From Primula veris (lineage: Eukaryota > Streptophyta > Magnoliopsida > Ericales > Primulaceae), in contig OY821751.1 in the NCBI GenBank assembly GCA_963682055.1, positions 6,510,001-6,574,000 on the forward strand: a DNA stretch of 64,000 bases. Direction: 5' to 3'. The notes under the pieces were generated by a model that was not told where the DNA came from, ran no database searches, and saw nothing but the letters and a program-made list of their open reading frames with translations. Below are positions 1 to 11,300 of this stretch, one piece after another. Each line of letters starts with the position of its first letter. Positions within the stretch are counted from its first letter, which is position 1. The translations under genes and the position numbers were made by a program.

Positions 1-564
1 CTATATAATACAACATCATACTCATAATTTATATGCCTTGCTTAAAACCTCCAATCGGAAAAGAAAACCATTTTTTCTAAATCTGACTGGCAAATATATT
101 GCTAATGACAAGAGATTGCAGCAACGTGTAAGATGCCCTTTTGAGATTGTGGGTCCATATGAAAGCGATATTAACGACAACCATAAAAAGAGTGAATAGG
201 GCACTTGCAGTGTTCAAAACTACTCGAAAAGGTCCTCGCTTTGGTACAATTTTCAATTTTTAAGTAAATAGTAACAGAACCACTATATTGCTGTTTCGGG
301 AAATAACTGACAGATACGTGGGCACTAAACCCTTCAACAGCAATTAGATAATACTAGATAACTATTTATTAATACATTATTGCAGCTAGATCAAAGTCGA
401 CAAACAATAATGGAATTGAAAAAACCAAAGAGAATATGAGTACAATATGCACCAAAACCTTTACGTAATTGCATATTCTGCAAAGAATCATAACTGAAAT
501 GGTAGTGGCTCTTTTCACACTGCTAAAATATTCATTATGCTATTTATTGGATATATTAAATGAG

Positions 565-772
565 ACCAGGCCTTGTTTGATTACAGCTTTCAAGCTCAGT
601 GTTTTCTGTTTTTTGGCTTAGAGATAGGAATGCATCTGTGTTATCAGCTATTAAACTGAGCTTTTCTGGCTTTTGGCTGTTAAAGGAAAAGAAGCTTTTA
701 GAATGAAGCCCAGCATAACCTTAAAAAAGGTACTTTATATGCTTTAACCCCTGCAACCAAACAAGCCTAGGC
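565..772. mobile_element. small MITE-like segment, copy 1
   Basis: The segment is bounded by imperfect inverted repeats. The left end is ggccttgtttgattacag and the right end, read on the other strand, is ggcttgtttggttgcag. Short elements beginning with cttgtttggtta are common plant MITEs of the PIF/Harbinger or hAT type. I could not fix the target-site duplication, so the superfamily stays open. The same segment occurs in the second unit of the tandem duplication, so it was there before the duplication. Confidence 0.5.
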
Positions 773-1508
773 CACTTGCACATTGCAAATATCTAAATTT
801 CTACTTTGAAGAAAACAACATAAATCAAACAATAGATGAAAAAGCGTTTAACTATGTGACTAACCACGTTCAATCCCCAAGTACTCTGTTAAACGATGTA
901 AACATTACTCAAATGATCTGCAGTTCGAGGAAAGATTCAAATCCTAAACTTCCAAGAAAAAGAGATTAAAAACTGTTTTCTAACATCATTGGCTTCATTT
1001 AACAGGAACACTTTAGGCAGCATGCTAGATGGAGAAGCAGAATGACCGATTTAAATAACTTCTCACCCTTTTCAAGACCATAAAAGTCAGTACTTTACTA
1101 CCTATTCAAAGTAAGCAAGAACTTGTATTTCCTTCTAATTTTCATTAAATAGGCACAATAAAACAGAAAGCATCAAGCCAAGTTGCGGATGTATTCAACT
1201 CAGGCAATTTACACAAGCTAACAACTCGAAATGCTCCTAGCTTTGGTAAAATTTTCACTTCATAAGTAAAATGGTAACAGGACTAGCATATTGCTGCTTC
1301 GGGAAATAGCTGGAATACATTATTGCAGCTAGATCAAAGTTGACAAAGAATAATGGAATTGAAATAACCAAAGAGAATATGAGTAAATTATGCACCAAAA
1401 TCTATATGTAATTACATATTCTGCAAAGAATCATAATTAAAATGGTAGTGGCGGTTTTCACACTGCTAAAGTTGTGCATTATGCTAGTTGATGGAAAAAT
1501 TAAATGAG

Positions 1509-1916
1509 AGTAGCCTTGTTTGGTTACAGCTTTCAAGCTCAGTATTTTCTATTTTTTGGTTAGAGATAGGAATGCATATGTGATATCAGCTATTAAACTG
1601 AGCATTTCTGGCTTTTGACCTTAGAAGAAAAGAAGAATTTAGCTTAATGAAGCCCAGCGAGCCTTGGCGCAACGGTAAAGTTGCTGCCATGTGACCTGGA
1701 GGTCATGGATTCGAGTCGTGGAAGCAGCCTCTTGCAGAAATGCAAGGGAAGGCTGTCTACATTAGGCCCAAAGTGACCCGACCCCTCCCCGGATCCCACG
1801 AATAGCGCGAGCTTTAGCACCGGGTTTGCCCTTTCCCTAGCTTAATGAAGCCCAGCATAACCTAAAAAAACTTACTTAATATGCTTTAAATCCTGCAATC
1901 AAACAAGCCTAGGTCA
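1509..1916. mobile_element. small MITE-like segment, copy 2, interrupted by SINE
   Basis: This is the counterpart of the segment at 565-772. It begins agccttgtttggttacag and ends ctgcaatcaaacaagcct. It is about twice as long because the SINE at 1659-1837 and its duplicated target lie inside it. The uninterrupted copy at 565-772 shows the pre-insertion state. Confidence 0.5.
1659..1837 (+). mobile_element. Au-type tRNA-derived SINE
   Basis: The 179-bp element starts gagccttggcgcaacggtaa, a tRNA-like head with a pol III A box. It carries a B-box-like ggattcgagtc at about 1709-1719, followed by the cagcctcttgcagaaatgca block and the cccctccccggatcc block typical of the angiosperm Au SINE family, with a short pyrimidine-rich tail. 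It is flanked by a perfect 19-bp duplication, tagcttaatgaagcccagc, at 1640-1658 and 1838-1856. Non-autonomous: it depends on LINE reverse transcriptase and internal pol III promotion. The long intact duplication suggests a fairly young insertion. Confidence 0.9.
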
Positions 1917-2459
1917 CTTGCACATTGCAGATGTCTAAGTTTGTACTTAGAAGAAAACAAAAGAAAAAAAGCGCTTAACCATGTTACTAACCACGTTCAA
2001 TCCCTAAGTATTCTTTTCTTAAAAAGTGCCCCATGCAAAAGCACGGTTGTATGCAACTTTGTAAACATCTGCTAAATGATCTGCAGCTTGAGGAAAGATT
2101 AAAATCCTAAACTTTAAAGAAAAGAAGATTGGAAATTGTTTCCTAACATCATTGGCTTCATTTAAAAGGGCCACTGCAGGCAGTATGCTCGAATGAAAAG
2201 CGGAATTACGGAATTAAATAGCTTTTGACCTTCTTCAAGACGATAAAAGCTAGTAATTTTCTACTTCTTCAAAGTGAGCAAGAACTTGTTTTTTCCACTT
2301 AACTTTCATTAAACAGACACAATAAAACTGAAAGCATCAAGCCAAGTTGCGGATATATTTAACTCGAGAAATTTACACAAGCTAACATCTCCTGATCTCC
2401 AAGTTTTTTTAATTAACAGCTAACACAAATCAACATCACCATCTACAAACAACATATTG

Positions 2460-4037
2460 CTATAACACACCATTGTAATCATAATCGTAACTTATATCCC
2501 ACAAAGGAGACGTTCTCACCGGCATTGAAGAATCGCAACACACCTCCAATCTATCCAAAAACCGCCGATCACTACTCTTCAACATCATCGGCAACGACAA
2601 AGACACCCCCTTTTCCACACACTTCCGGTGCCTCGGCTTGATCCTATTCTCCAAGCTAAACGAAAAATACTGTGGAAACTCGACAATCTCCTTCAAACCC
2701 CTCCCCATCTCCACCCTAAAGTAGTTAAACTTTACCTCCAAATTCCCCTCAACACCGTAACAAAACAAAGGCGGAAACCGCCTAAAAACCGATTTCACAT
2801 CACTCTTTCCCAACCCCATCTTCCTAAACCACTCGATCCTCGGTAAAAACTTGCTCTCAACCGAACAAGATAACAAATAAGTATATTTACTAACATCCGA
2901 AACTCCGATATTTCCTTGAAGAAAGTACAAACTAGGCCTTAACCTCGTCTTGACATCACAACAAAGTAGCCTCGGTCTCCGATGGATGACATGGCGAAGA
3001 CCTGTATTACATATATGTGATCAATGATTTGGTCAACACAATAAATCATGAGAAGAATATCACTAAACAGATATGCAGCACATCAAGATCCATTCCATTA
3101 TGATACGATATCGTGTTTATCTATGTTTCATAAATCATTGCGATATTCTCCTAAGTTGTATAATGTCTATGATCTAGCAGGGAACAGGGGCGAAGCCAGG
3201 AACCATAAATAGGGGGTGCCGAGTTTGCATAAAAACTAATGCTTCACGATATTTTAAAATCATGGGGGTGCCAAATTATCATTTTAACAAACTTTAGTAA
3301 AAATACATGATAAAAATTAATAAAAAAAAAGTTATAAATTTTGGAGTTATGGTCTCCGCTTAGCTTCACCCCTATAGCCTATACAAGATGTATGGGTTCA
3401 TTTGAGAATAACAACATATAGCATTCTACTTTCGATTATGAAACGATATCGCATTTATTTATGTTTCATATTCCATTGCGATTTTCTCCTTAAGTTGTAT
3501 ATGATCAAGAAAGGAATAACCTATATATAAAATGTATGTATTTGTTTAAGTATTTGAGAATAACAACATATATCGTTTTACTTTATTTTAACAACCTGCA
3601 CCCGAGACTCCTGCTTCGCGCAGCAGGAAGGTAATAACAGGAACCACGGACGATGTCTTCATAGACAAAACATCAGGACACATTGTCACAACTCTACGTA
3701 CATCCTTCGAAGAAAGACAAGCTGCCGAACGTAGAAAAGACACTAAAGACTTGACCTCCGAGACGGGAACAGAAATGAGGGGAGGATGGAGGGAGACGAG
3801 AGCAAATAAGTCGACACCTACAGAATCAAGAAAAAGCATCTTTTCTTGAAAATCTGAAATGGGTATTTTGTTTAGGGGTTTCTTATTTAGGGGTTTAATC
3901 AAGTTTAGGGTTTTTAAGGGGTTAATAAGGTTTAAAAAGTGAGGTTTGTTAATGGGTTTGGTTGGGAAATTATTATGGGAGTTTGAGATTGGTGTTGTGG
4001 TGGTGAGGTTAAGGGTGTGTGAAAGTGGTGGTGGCAT
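2460..4037 (-). CDS. mTERF-domain organellar protein (two exons)
   Basis: Exon 1 is complement 3596-4037 and exon 2 is complement 2460-3001, with a GT-AG intron (gcag/gttgtt donor, aatacag/gtcttc acceptor). Joining gives 984 nt, 327 residues plus a TAG stop. The first ~60 residues are rich in Ser, Thr, Asn and Lys with almost no acids, as in a chloroplast or mitochondrial transit peptide. The rest consists of mTERF-type helical repeats: a FQEKMLFLDSVGVD block, PDVLSMKTSSVVPVITFLLRE, a RRPRLL block just past the splice junction, LRPSLYFLQ, and the C-terminal EFPQYFSFSLENRIKPRH signature. mTERF proteins bind nucleic acids and act in organellar transcription, splicing or ribosome biogenesis. Size and C-terminus resemble the short chloroplast SOLDAT10/EMB93-like group, but that assignment is from memory. 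An unspliced reading stops at 3588, inside the intron. Confidence 0.87.
3002..3595 (-). repeat. mTERF intron with a duplicated 70-bp segment around a TE-like core
   Basis: This is the 594-bp intron. It contains two diverged direct copies of a ~70-bp segment (about 3106-3175 and 3435-3505, both with cgatatcg, tatgtttcat and cattgcga...tctcc...aagttgtat). Between them is a segment starting ggggcgaagccagg and containing gggggtgcc. Wording like (g)gggcgaagccagga is frequent at the ends of plant DNA transposons, so the core may be a degraded insertion. No coding potential. Confidence 0.5.
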
Positions 4038-4122
4038 TGTTTTTTTGTTGGCTTTATTTTTTGTTTGTTTATTTTGTTACATGTTTTTTTGGGTGATTAG
4101 GGTGGTCTTTTTTTGGTGGTTT

Positions 4123-4130
4123 TTTTATAT
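4123..4130 (-). promoter_or_regulatory. possible TATA box of the mTERF gene
   Basis: On the minus strand the sequence reads catataaaaaaa about 90 bp upstream of the mTERF start codon at 4037, a plausible TATA position for a short leader. The surrounding DNA is T/G-rich on the plus strand and no other core element is evident. Confidence 0.35.
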
Positions 4131-4199
4131 GGATAAGGAATTTTATCGGAAATCTTAAGAGAGGATGGGAGATGATAGACAAAGCTTTTCTGTGAGTGT

Positions 4200-5196
4200 T
4201 TTGACAGTTTGTTCGGGGGAAGCAGCCCTCACCCTACTTTACTTTCCATCATCGTTAGATTAGATCTGTTACAATTTAAATTTCATTAGATTAAATCTGT
4301 TACAATTTAAATTTAATTACATATCCAATAGCTATGAAAACAGAGTAACCCTGACCTGACTCAGTCAGGTACTGCTTCTTGTTTGGATGTGTATGTTTTG
4401 ATTGGTAATTAAGGATTGGTTTACTTTTTAAAACTATTTAAGTATTATTTTATTTTTTTAATTTTTTTATAAAACTTGCGAAACTTTACTTGCCAAAGGG
4501 TTGAACCATGAAATTGAACGTAGTAGACTCGGGTAATAACCACATGGCTACCAACCACCCGCTCATTTAGCTATTAGTTTATTTTCACAAGAATTGAACA
4601 TTTTTAGAAAACCAATAAGAGAAAATGAAAAAATCTATAAAAAAAAAAAGCTTAAAGAGGGTAAAAACTAAAAAAAAAAAACACGAATAATTTTTTTTTT
4701 TTAAATCCTAAAAAAAAACACTATGAGTAATTAAATTATTTTAAAAACAGTTTGAGTAATTTTAAAAACAGTTATAAGTAATTTTCAAAACGGTATGAGT
4801 AATTTTAAAAACACAATACATATGATTGGAAGCTTTATCACTTTTATGATATTTTGAGTCTCACGCATTTATTATTTAACCACAAACACCATAAACACAT
4901 CTTAAAAGTGAATCGTATTCCATCAATATAATAACTTATCCATCGTATTCCATTAATATAATAACTTATCTATCAGGATATATCTAGTGTGATGTAGGGA
5001 ATATATGACAAATGTGGGGTGTAGGGATATTGCTATTGATCGGCCATCTAGACATTTTCAATGAAATGTAAGAAATGAACACAAAACATAATATATATCA
5101 TAAACTACAACATTGCAAAACAGAAGAATTTACATATGTATGTCTTAAATGATTCCACTGCTTGTTAAATTTCAACTATTTTATGAACTTTATCTA
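4200..5196. other. gene-free stretch with short tandem repeats
   Basis: No gene is seen. A ~33-bp tandem pair (ttagatt(a)aatctgttac) lies at about 4256-4320. Four to five imperfect units of tttaaaaacagt(a/t)tgagtaa lie at about 4720-4815, next to poly-A runs. A ~30-bp tandem pair (cgtattccat(c/t)aatataat) lies at about 4914-4975. The rest is AT-rich unique-looking DNA. Confidence 0.6.
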
Positions 5197-6605
5197 TACT
5201 ATTTCGAACAAACAATAAAGTAAAGAACAAGGACTGCAATGGAAATAAACAATTTTATTTCTCACAATTGGAATATAAAAACTGCCGGACTGTTTTGTAA
5301 TAAAACAAACTATCGGACTGGTTTTAACAAATAAACAAACTGTCGGACTGTTTTGTAATAAAAGAAACTGCCGGACTGGTTTTACAAAAAAACAAACTGT
5401 CGGACTGTTTTTATAATAAAAGAAACTGTCGGACTGGTTTTAACAAAAAAACAAACTGCCGGACTGGTTTTGTAATAAAACAAACTGCCGGACTGGTTTT
5501 AACAAAAAAACAAACTGCCGGACTGTTTTGTAAATACTGGAAATTACAGAACTGAAAAATAAATTACATAATCGAAAGACTGAAAGTAAACAGTACTGAA
5601 ATGTAAATACAGAAAAGAAACAGTACAGAAAAGTAAATTACAGAATGTAAAAAACTGAAATGAAAGAACAGAATTTAAAGGTACTGAAATGAAAGAACAG
5701 AATAAAAAAGAGAGGCAACTGCTGGGCAGTTTCACTTAAACAATATTTCCCGAACCACCTTTAAAGGTTTCTGGTTTCGGGACTTTGTTCCCAAGGTACA
5801 ACTCTTGTCACTGAGTGCCTTATATGAAAACCGGCACCGAACCACAGGTCGAGCTGTTGGTGGTGCGGTTCTCTCTCTCTATATGTATGCTTATGCTGTG
5901 AGTTGTGTGTATTCTGGTGTGTTGAAATGAGAGGGGGATGGCTGTCTTTTATAGCCTCGAATGAAACCGCAACCATAAATGTTGGTCATCAATTCTGGGA
6001 GTTACACTCCCAGAATCCACTCAATTAATTCCTGAAACTGCTGCAATTTATTTCTTATTTATTGCTGGCGTTTCTGTTGCTGGAAACTCTAGGGACTGCT
6101 TTTGTATTTTATACAAAACTCTCTATTCGAGTTTGGACCCAAGACCCGAGACATTCCCCAAATCACAAATCCCAAATCCCAAATCTCAAGCCCGTTCCCG
6201 CGACCCGCGACACGAGACACGAGCGAGCGCGCGTGTGTGGTACACACTAACCCATTCATGGGTATGTGGGCTTTGTTAGTTTAACAACTACATGGGTAGG
6301 TATTGTATTTATATTGTGAAATTGACTCTCAATCTTCCAATATAGGATTATTTTAAATGGTTTTCCATTACCATTTCATTTTTTCCAGATTTGAGCTTTC
6401 GAGAGCCCAACTTTGAAGGCACTTTGCATTCACACCCATTATTCAAATAGGTCATGCGATATGCCGTTGCGAAACTCGTCACACGGGCTACTCAACCACG
6501 TTGAGTATGATATAAACAACTCAGCGCTGTCGCATATAAAAATGACTCAAAGTTGGTCCAGCGACCATTCGGAAACACCTATGTATTTAACATGTTTTTC
6601 CAACA
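5197..6605 (-). mobile_element. solo LTR of the 39-47 kb Copia family (inverted)
   Basis: Read on the minus strand, this matches the LTR of the intact Copia element throughout. It begins tgttggaaaaacatg at 6605, contains the cgctcgctcgtgtctcg-type minisatellite, the TATA box (tataaaa, about 5950), the conserved leader (accaccaacagctcgacctg, aaatattgtttaag), a long series of cagtccggcagttt repeats, and the polyadenylation-proximal end tgagaaataaa. The last ~20 bp of the LTR are degraded or lost at 5197. No internal retrotransposon sequence adjoins either side, so it is a solo LTR. Many differences from the 39-47 kb LTRs mark it as older. Confidence 0.88.
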
Positions 6606-7213
6606 CTTTCCTCAAAACAAAAACCTCGACCTATTCTTCTGATAAAAACATATGCTACTCAATAGGAGACTACATTATCAAAAAATAAGAAACACAATTT
6701 TATAGACTAGTATGTGTTTGTTCTCTCCCAACGAGCATCAAGCTAGCTTCACACTACGAATATACTTAATCACATTATTATTAACAAAGGACATCATTTC
6801 AAATACTGGATTTTCACGTCATAATCAACTTTATTTTCACAAAAAATAAGAATTTTCTAAAATTCTAATAATATATTTTAACATTCAAACCATGTTGTGA
6901 TTCAATTTTAAAAATTAATATGTCATCATCTAAGTGTAAAGTTTTATCCATTAAAATTGCATGCAATTTCGTACAGTTTCTCACATAAAAAAAGTTAAAA
7001 ATGTCTATGCCATTGGAAATAGATGAGGAGGAATCTCAAAAAAAAAAAAAAAAAAAAAAACTAAGAAAAAACAGATTAGGAATCTCAATAATCCCCTAAA
7101 GTTGAGAACTTGAGATACTCACCCATGTCTTCTTTATAAAGTTGTCTAATCTTACATTCATTTAAAACTAATTATTTTTATAAAATCAAACAAAATTATA
7201 TCCAAAGAGAAAG
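6606..7213. other. AT-rich intergenic stretch
   Basis: No gene or recognisable element is seen. The stretch includes a poly-A run at about 7040-7060. Confidence 0.5.
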
Positions 7214-7215
7214 TA

Positions 7216-8187
7216 TAGTAGAACCCCTCTAAATTAATAAACTCTTTAAAATAATATTTTCTCTGTCCATTTTTAAGTGTCCTCCTTGTATTTCGGCAAA
7301 TAGTAAGAGCTATTATTAATTGCATTAGAAAATTACAAATATAGGCTTAATTTAAATTAAATAATTATTATTGTCAATTTTTGAAATGTATTCATTGCAA
7401 TATTTGAGTATATTATAGTACATTTATCATTTTTTTATTGATAAATTAGGAAAACAGACACTTATTTTGGGACAGTCAAATATGAAATAGTGAACACTTA
7501 TTTAGGGACGGAGGGAGTAATTTTTTTCAGCCCCGACTTGAACCAATATAAAAAATCACCAATTTCGATAAATTAATAAGATAATAAATTTTCTGAAAAT
7601 CTTTAAATAAATATTGTTCTCGACAAAATCATAAATTAATAATTCTTCAAAATGACAAACGTTACTTGGACAACTTAGCGCAAATAAGACTCTATAGTCG
7701 TTTGATTTTTCTTAAAATTTAAATCTAATTAAATAACATTCCTAAATTTTCTAATTGAAAGTTTTGATATAGTTTTTTCGAACTGCAGAAAAAAAAGTTG
7801 TAGACGCGATAAATGTTTATTTTCGCATGAGTAGTTCCAAAGTACGGTATCATATATTCAATTATCATTTTCAGCTCCATTACCAAACATAATTTCCATA
7901 ATTTGTTCTTTAAGATCCGAACCTCTATCAGTTTCACATTAATAACTAACAAGCCACTGACATCCGTTTTATTGCGATAACCGAGACGATCAATTATTTT
8001 TTCAAGTTCATAAATATGTTAGTGAACAGTGGTCTCATCTATCAGTTGAAACTTCATTAATTGACTGAACGAATTTTAACAGTGTTAAAAACAATTTGCT
8101 ATTGTTGCTCGGTAAACATTAATCATATAATAAATAAAACTTATTTAAATAATAATTATTAATTTACCAATTAATTAACACATACAA
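7216..8187 (-). mobile_element. pogo/Emigrant-like element, split by a Stowaway MITE
   Basis: The left end tagtagaacccctctaaatt matches the reverse strand of the right end of the element at 50432-51407, and the match continues over several hundred bp (for example ccgataaattaat, acaaaatcataaattaat and gactctata motifs). Plant pogo-type MITEs such as Emigrant/Lemi1 have cagta(g/a)aacctctataaatt termini and a TA target, and TA precedes this copy at 7214-7215. The right boundary is blurred: the last clear match is attattaattta...ttaattaa at about 8150-8180, right at the peroxiredoxin leader. No intact transposase is visible. Confidence 0.65.
7257..7517. mobile_element. Stowaway-type MITE nested in the pogo-like element
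   Basis: The 261-bp element has terminal inverted repeats ttttctctgtccatttttaa and, on the other strand at the right end, ctccctccgtccctaaataa. It is flanked by TA at 7255-7256 and 7518-7519. Removing the element and one TA leaves aaaataataattttttttc, which matches the related pogo-like element near 51345-51365, so the insertion site can be reconstructed exactly. Tc1/mariner-type, non-autonomous. Confidence 0.85.
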
Positions 8188-8340
8188 ATCTAATGTACAT
8201 CCATAAAAAAAAATCAAAAAAAAAATTGTTTTTACAAAAGATAGATTATCCAAAAGAGAACCACCAAAAACCCAACCTAACCCTCACTTCTTCTCTACTC
8301 TCCACCCATCTCTCTCTCTCTCTCTCTATCTCTCTCTACA
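8188..8340 (+). promoter_or_regulatory. leader and proximal promoter of the peroxiredoxin gene
   Basis: The 5' flank moves from A-rich DNA (about 8200-8230; ccataaaaaaaa is the nearest TATA-like string) into a C/T-rich leader ending in a (CT)n microsatellite at about 8309-8337, just before the ATG at 8341. CT-rich leaders are common in plant photosynthesis-related genes. The transcription start cannot be read from sequence. A degraded transposon end lies directly upstream. Confidence 0.5.
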
Positions 8341-11300
8341 ATGTCTTGCACAGCCCTTTTACCAACTCTCATATCTTCAAACACTACTAGGGCTTACGTC
8401 ACTTCCAGAGCCACCTCTTTACCTCAGTCTTTATCCTTTAATGGTGTTCACAGTGCTTTTGTTTCGAAAGGCTCGGTGTCTTTGACCAAGGCACGGTCTC
8501 GGTCTCGCGGGAGGAGCTTAGTTGTTAGGGCCTCTGTAAGTTTTTTTTAACTATGCATTTAATTTTTTTGTACCAGATTAGGTGCAATTTTGACCCGCAA
8601 ATATCTTGTATCAAAATTTGTCGAAATGAGAAATGAAAATAAATTTTCAACCTTTATTCATTTCATTTGACATTGGAACTCTTTGAGTGTATTTATTATG
8701 TATGTATGTATGTATGTAAGTCATTTGATTGTATGGTTTGTGTTTGTGCATTGAACTTTTGCCCCTTTTTGTTATTAGTTGAATTTTTCTATCAGTCTCT
8801 CAGGAGCGTGGTTGTTAGGGCCTGTGTGACTGTATTTTGATTATGTATCTATCTTATGTATGTCATCTTTTTCATATGGTTTGTGTTTATACATTGACTT
8901 GTTTCTCCGTTCCCCATTTAATTGTCCTATGCAAGACTACGTGCAATTTTGACCGGCAAAAACCTTGTATCAGAATTGTTGAAATTAAATTTTTAACAGT
9001 TAATCAACAATTGGTGTTCTGGGTATGTGTGTACAGGGCCTTATGCATTAACTTATTTCATTTTTGTTATTAGTTCTGATTTTTCTCTCAAATATTGAAT
9101 CCGACGCGTTTCAGAAATGGGTATAATTTGGTTTAAGCGCAAGTTTTTATCGTTGTATGTGCAATTGGTGTTCTGGGTATCTGTATTTAGGCATCGACTT
9201 GTATTCCTTTTTGTTATAGTTTGTGATTGCTTCTATCAAGGATTATGTCTTTTAATTGCACTCTCGTAGGAACTTGTTTGTTAGGGCCTCAGTAAGTAAA
9301 GAATTTATATACTTTGTATATAACTTTCTTTTTCTTTAGAAGTTTTTCAACAATTGGGGTTCTGGGTATGTGTCTTTATGGGTTGACTTGTTAGTTGTTA
9401 CCCTTTTGTTTTTGTTTGTAGTTTTTATACCAAAAATTAAATCTTTAACTATTGTAGGAACTTGATTGTATTGTGGGCGTCTGTAAGTAAATTGCAATTA
9501 TGCATAAATTTTACGTCTCATTTTTTTGTATGTGTTTCAACAATTGCTGCTTTGGATATGTGCGTTTAAATCTTGACTTTATTCCTGTTTGTTGTAGTTC
9601 TGGTCTTTCTATCAAAGTTTAAATCTTTTAATTTTATGTTTTTCTCCAATTGGTGTTCTGGTTATGTGTGCTTAGGGCCTTAGGTATTGAGTTGTTTCTT
9701 TTTTGTTGTAGTTGTAATTTTTTCTATCAAAGATTGAGTCTTTCAGCTTTAACGCGTTTCAGAAATGGGTACAGTTTAGTTTAAGCAGGCATTGTTTCTA
9801 TGGAATATATGCTATATATGTTTTTTAGTATGTTCTTGAACAATTGGTCTTGTGGCTATGTGGCTTTAGGTATTGACTTGTTTCATTTCTGTTACCATTT
9901 GTGATTTTTGTAAGAAAGATTAAGTCTTTGTAATTGTAAATTGTTCTCTTTACCTAAGTCTCACTTCTGCAGGAGCTTGTTTTCTAAGGCCTCTGTAAGC
10001 ATATTGTAGTTATGTGTCTATTTATATTATTATATATATTTTCACTTTTTTGTATGTTCTTCAGTTATTGGTGTTCTGGGTAAGTTTCTTTATATATTGC
10101 CTCATTTTCTTTTTGATATTATTTGTGATCTTTTCTATCAAAGATTATTTCTTTCTAATTGTAAATTGCTTTCTTTAAACCTAAGTCTCACTCTTGCAGG
10201 ATCCTGGTTGTTAGAACCTTTGTAAGTCTATTGTAATTATATATCTATTTTATTTATGGTTCATTTTTTTGTACGATTTTCAACAATGGGCATTCTGGGT
10301 ATGTGTTTTCAAGGCATTGACTTGTTTCTTTTTTGTTATTCTTTGCGACTTTCGTATGAAAGATTATTGTCTTTTTTATGGTATATTGCCTTTTGTTTAC
10401 CTAAGTCTCACTCTAGCATGAAAATGGTTGTTAGGGCCTCTGTAAGTATATTGTTATCATGTATCCGTTTTCATAGTTACACATCAATTTTTTTTTGGGT
10501 CAACAATTGGTGTTCTAGGCATGTTTGTTTATACGATTTATCTTCTTCCTGTGATTTTGATATCAAAGCTTGAGTCTTTTTTATATGAACATTAATATGG
10601 TTTCTCTTGACAGTCAGTCAATTCTGCCTGTCTATGTGAAAGTACATATCATTTGACTAGGGCTGGGGGAAAATCCCGAAAGCGCGACCGACCCGAAATT
10701 TTCTGACCCGAGAAGAGTCCCGACCCGAAAACGTCGGGTTTTGTCCCGACCCGACAAACTTCGGGATCGGTTGACAATTTTGTTTTCGTCGGGTGTCCCG
10801 ACCCGACCCGAATTTCTAATTAATTTTTTATTTTATTTTATATTATATAACATGATTTTTTTTATTTGAACACTAAAATGTAAAGTTAATTTATATCAAA
10901 TGAAAGTGATGGGAATCGAACCTTGTACCTTTAGCATGTAACGTGAGCACTCTACCATATGAGCTACAAGCCTTTTTGTTTCATATATTAGTTATAATTA
11001 GATAAGTATAATATATATTTGTAGTTTTGAATATATAAAACTATTAAAATAAAAAATATACTTAAATTAAAAAGTTTTATTGTTACTTAAAAAAGATAAG
11101 TGATCATTATTTTCCGATTATAAAAATTAGAATGATAATGTATCTCATTTAGTATGATAATTGCTTCTTGTGTGAATAAAACTAAATACTAAAAGAATCT
11201 GATAAAAAACGTATCAATTTTTTTATCTACTCCATTATTTGTAGTTTCACACTATTTTTTCTACATGTTAATTTCTTTTTGCATTTATTAGGAGGGTTAT

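Larger units (their letters stand above)
221..2387. repeat. 1-kb tandem duplication, two copies
   Basis: Copy 1 is about 221-1221 and copy 2 about 1222-2387. They share the same order of landmarks: an actcgaaa...gctcctagctttggta start, a tattgctg(t/c)ttcgggaaata block, a cattattgcagctagatcaaag block, a MITE-like segment, and a closing segment ending atttacacaagctaac. They differ by many substitutions and small indels, so the duplication is not recent. Copy 2 is longer mainly because of a 179-bp SINE plus its 19-bp target duplication. The pair lies just 3' of the mTERF gene. No coding sequence is visible. Confidence 0.85.

Noticed and set aside
2628..2846. 72-codon plus-strand frame
   Set aside because: Antisense to mTERF exon 2.
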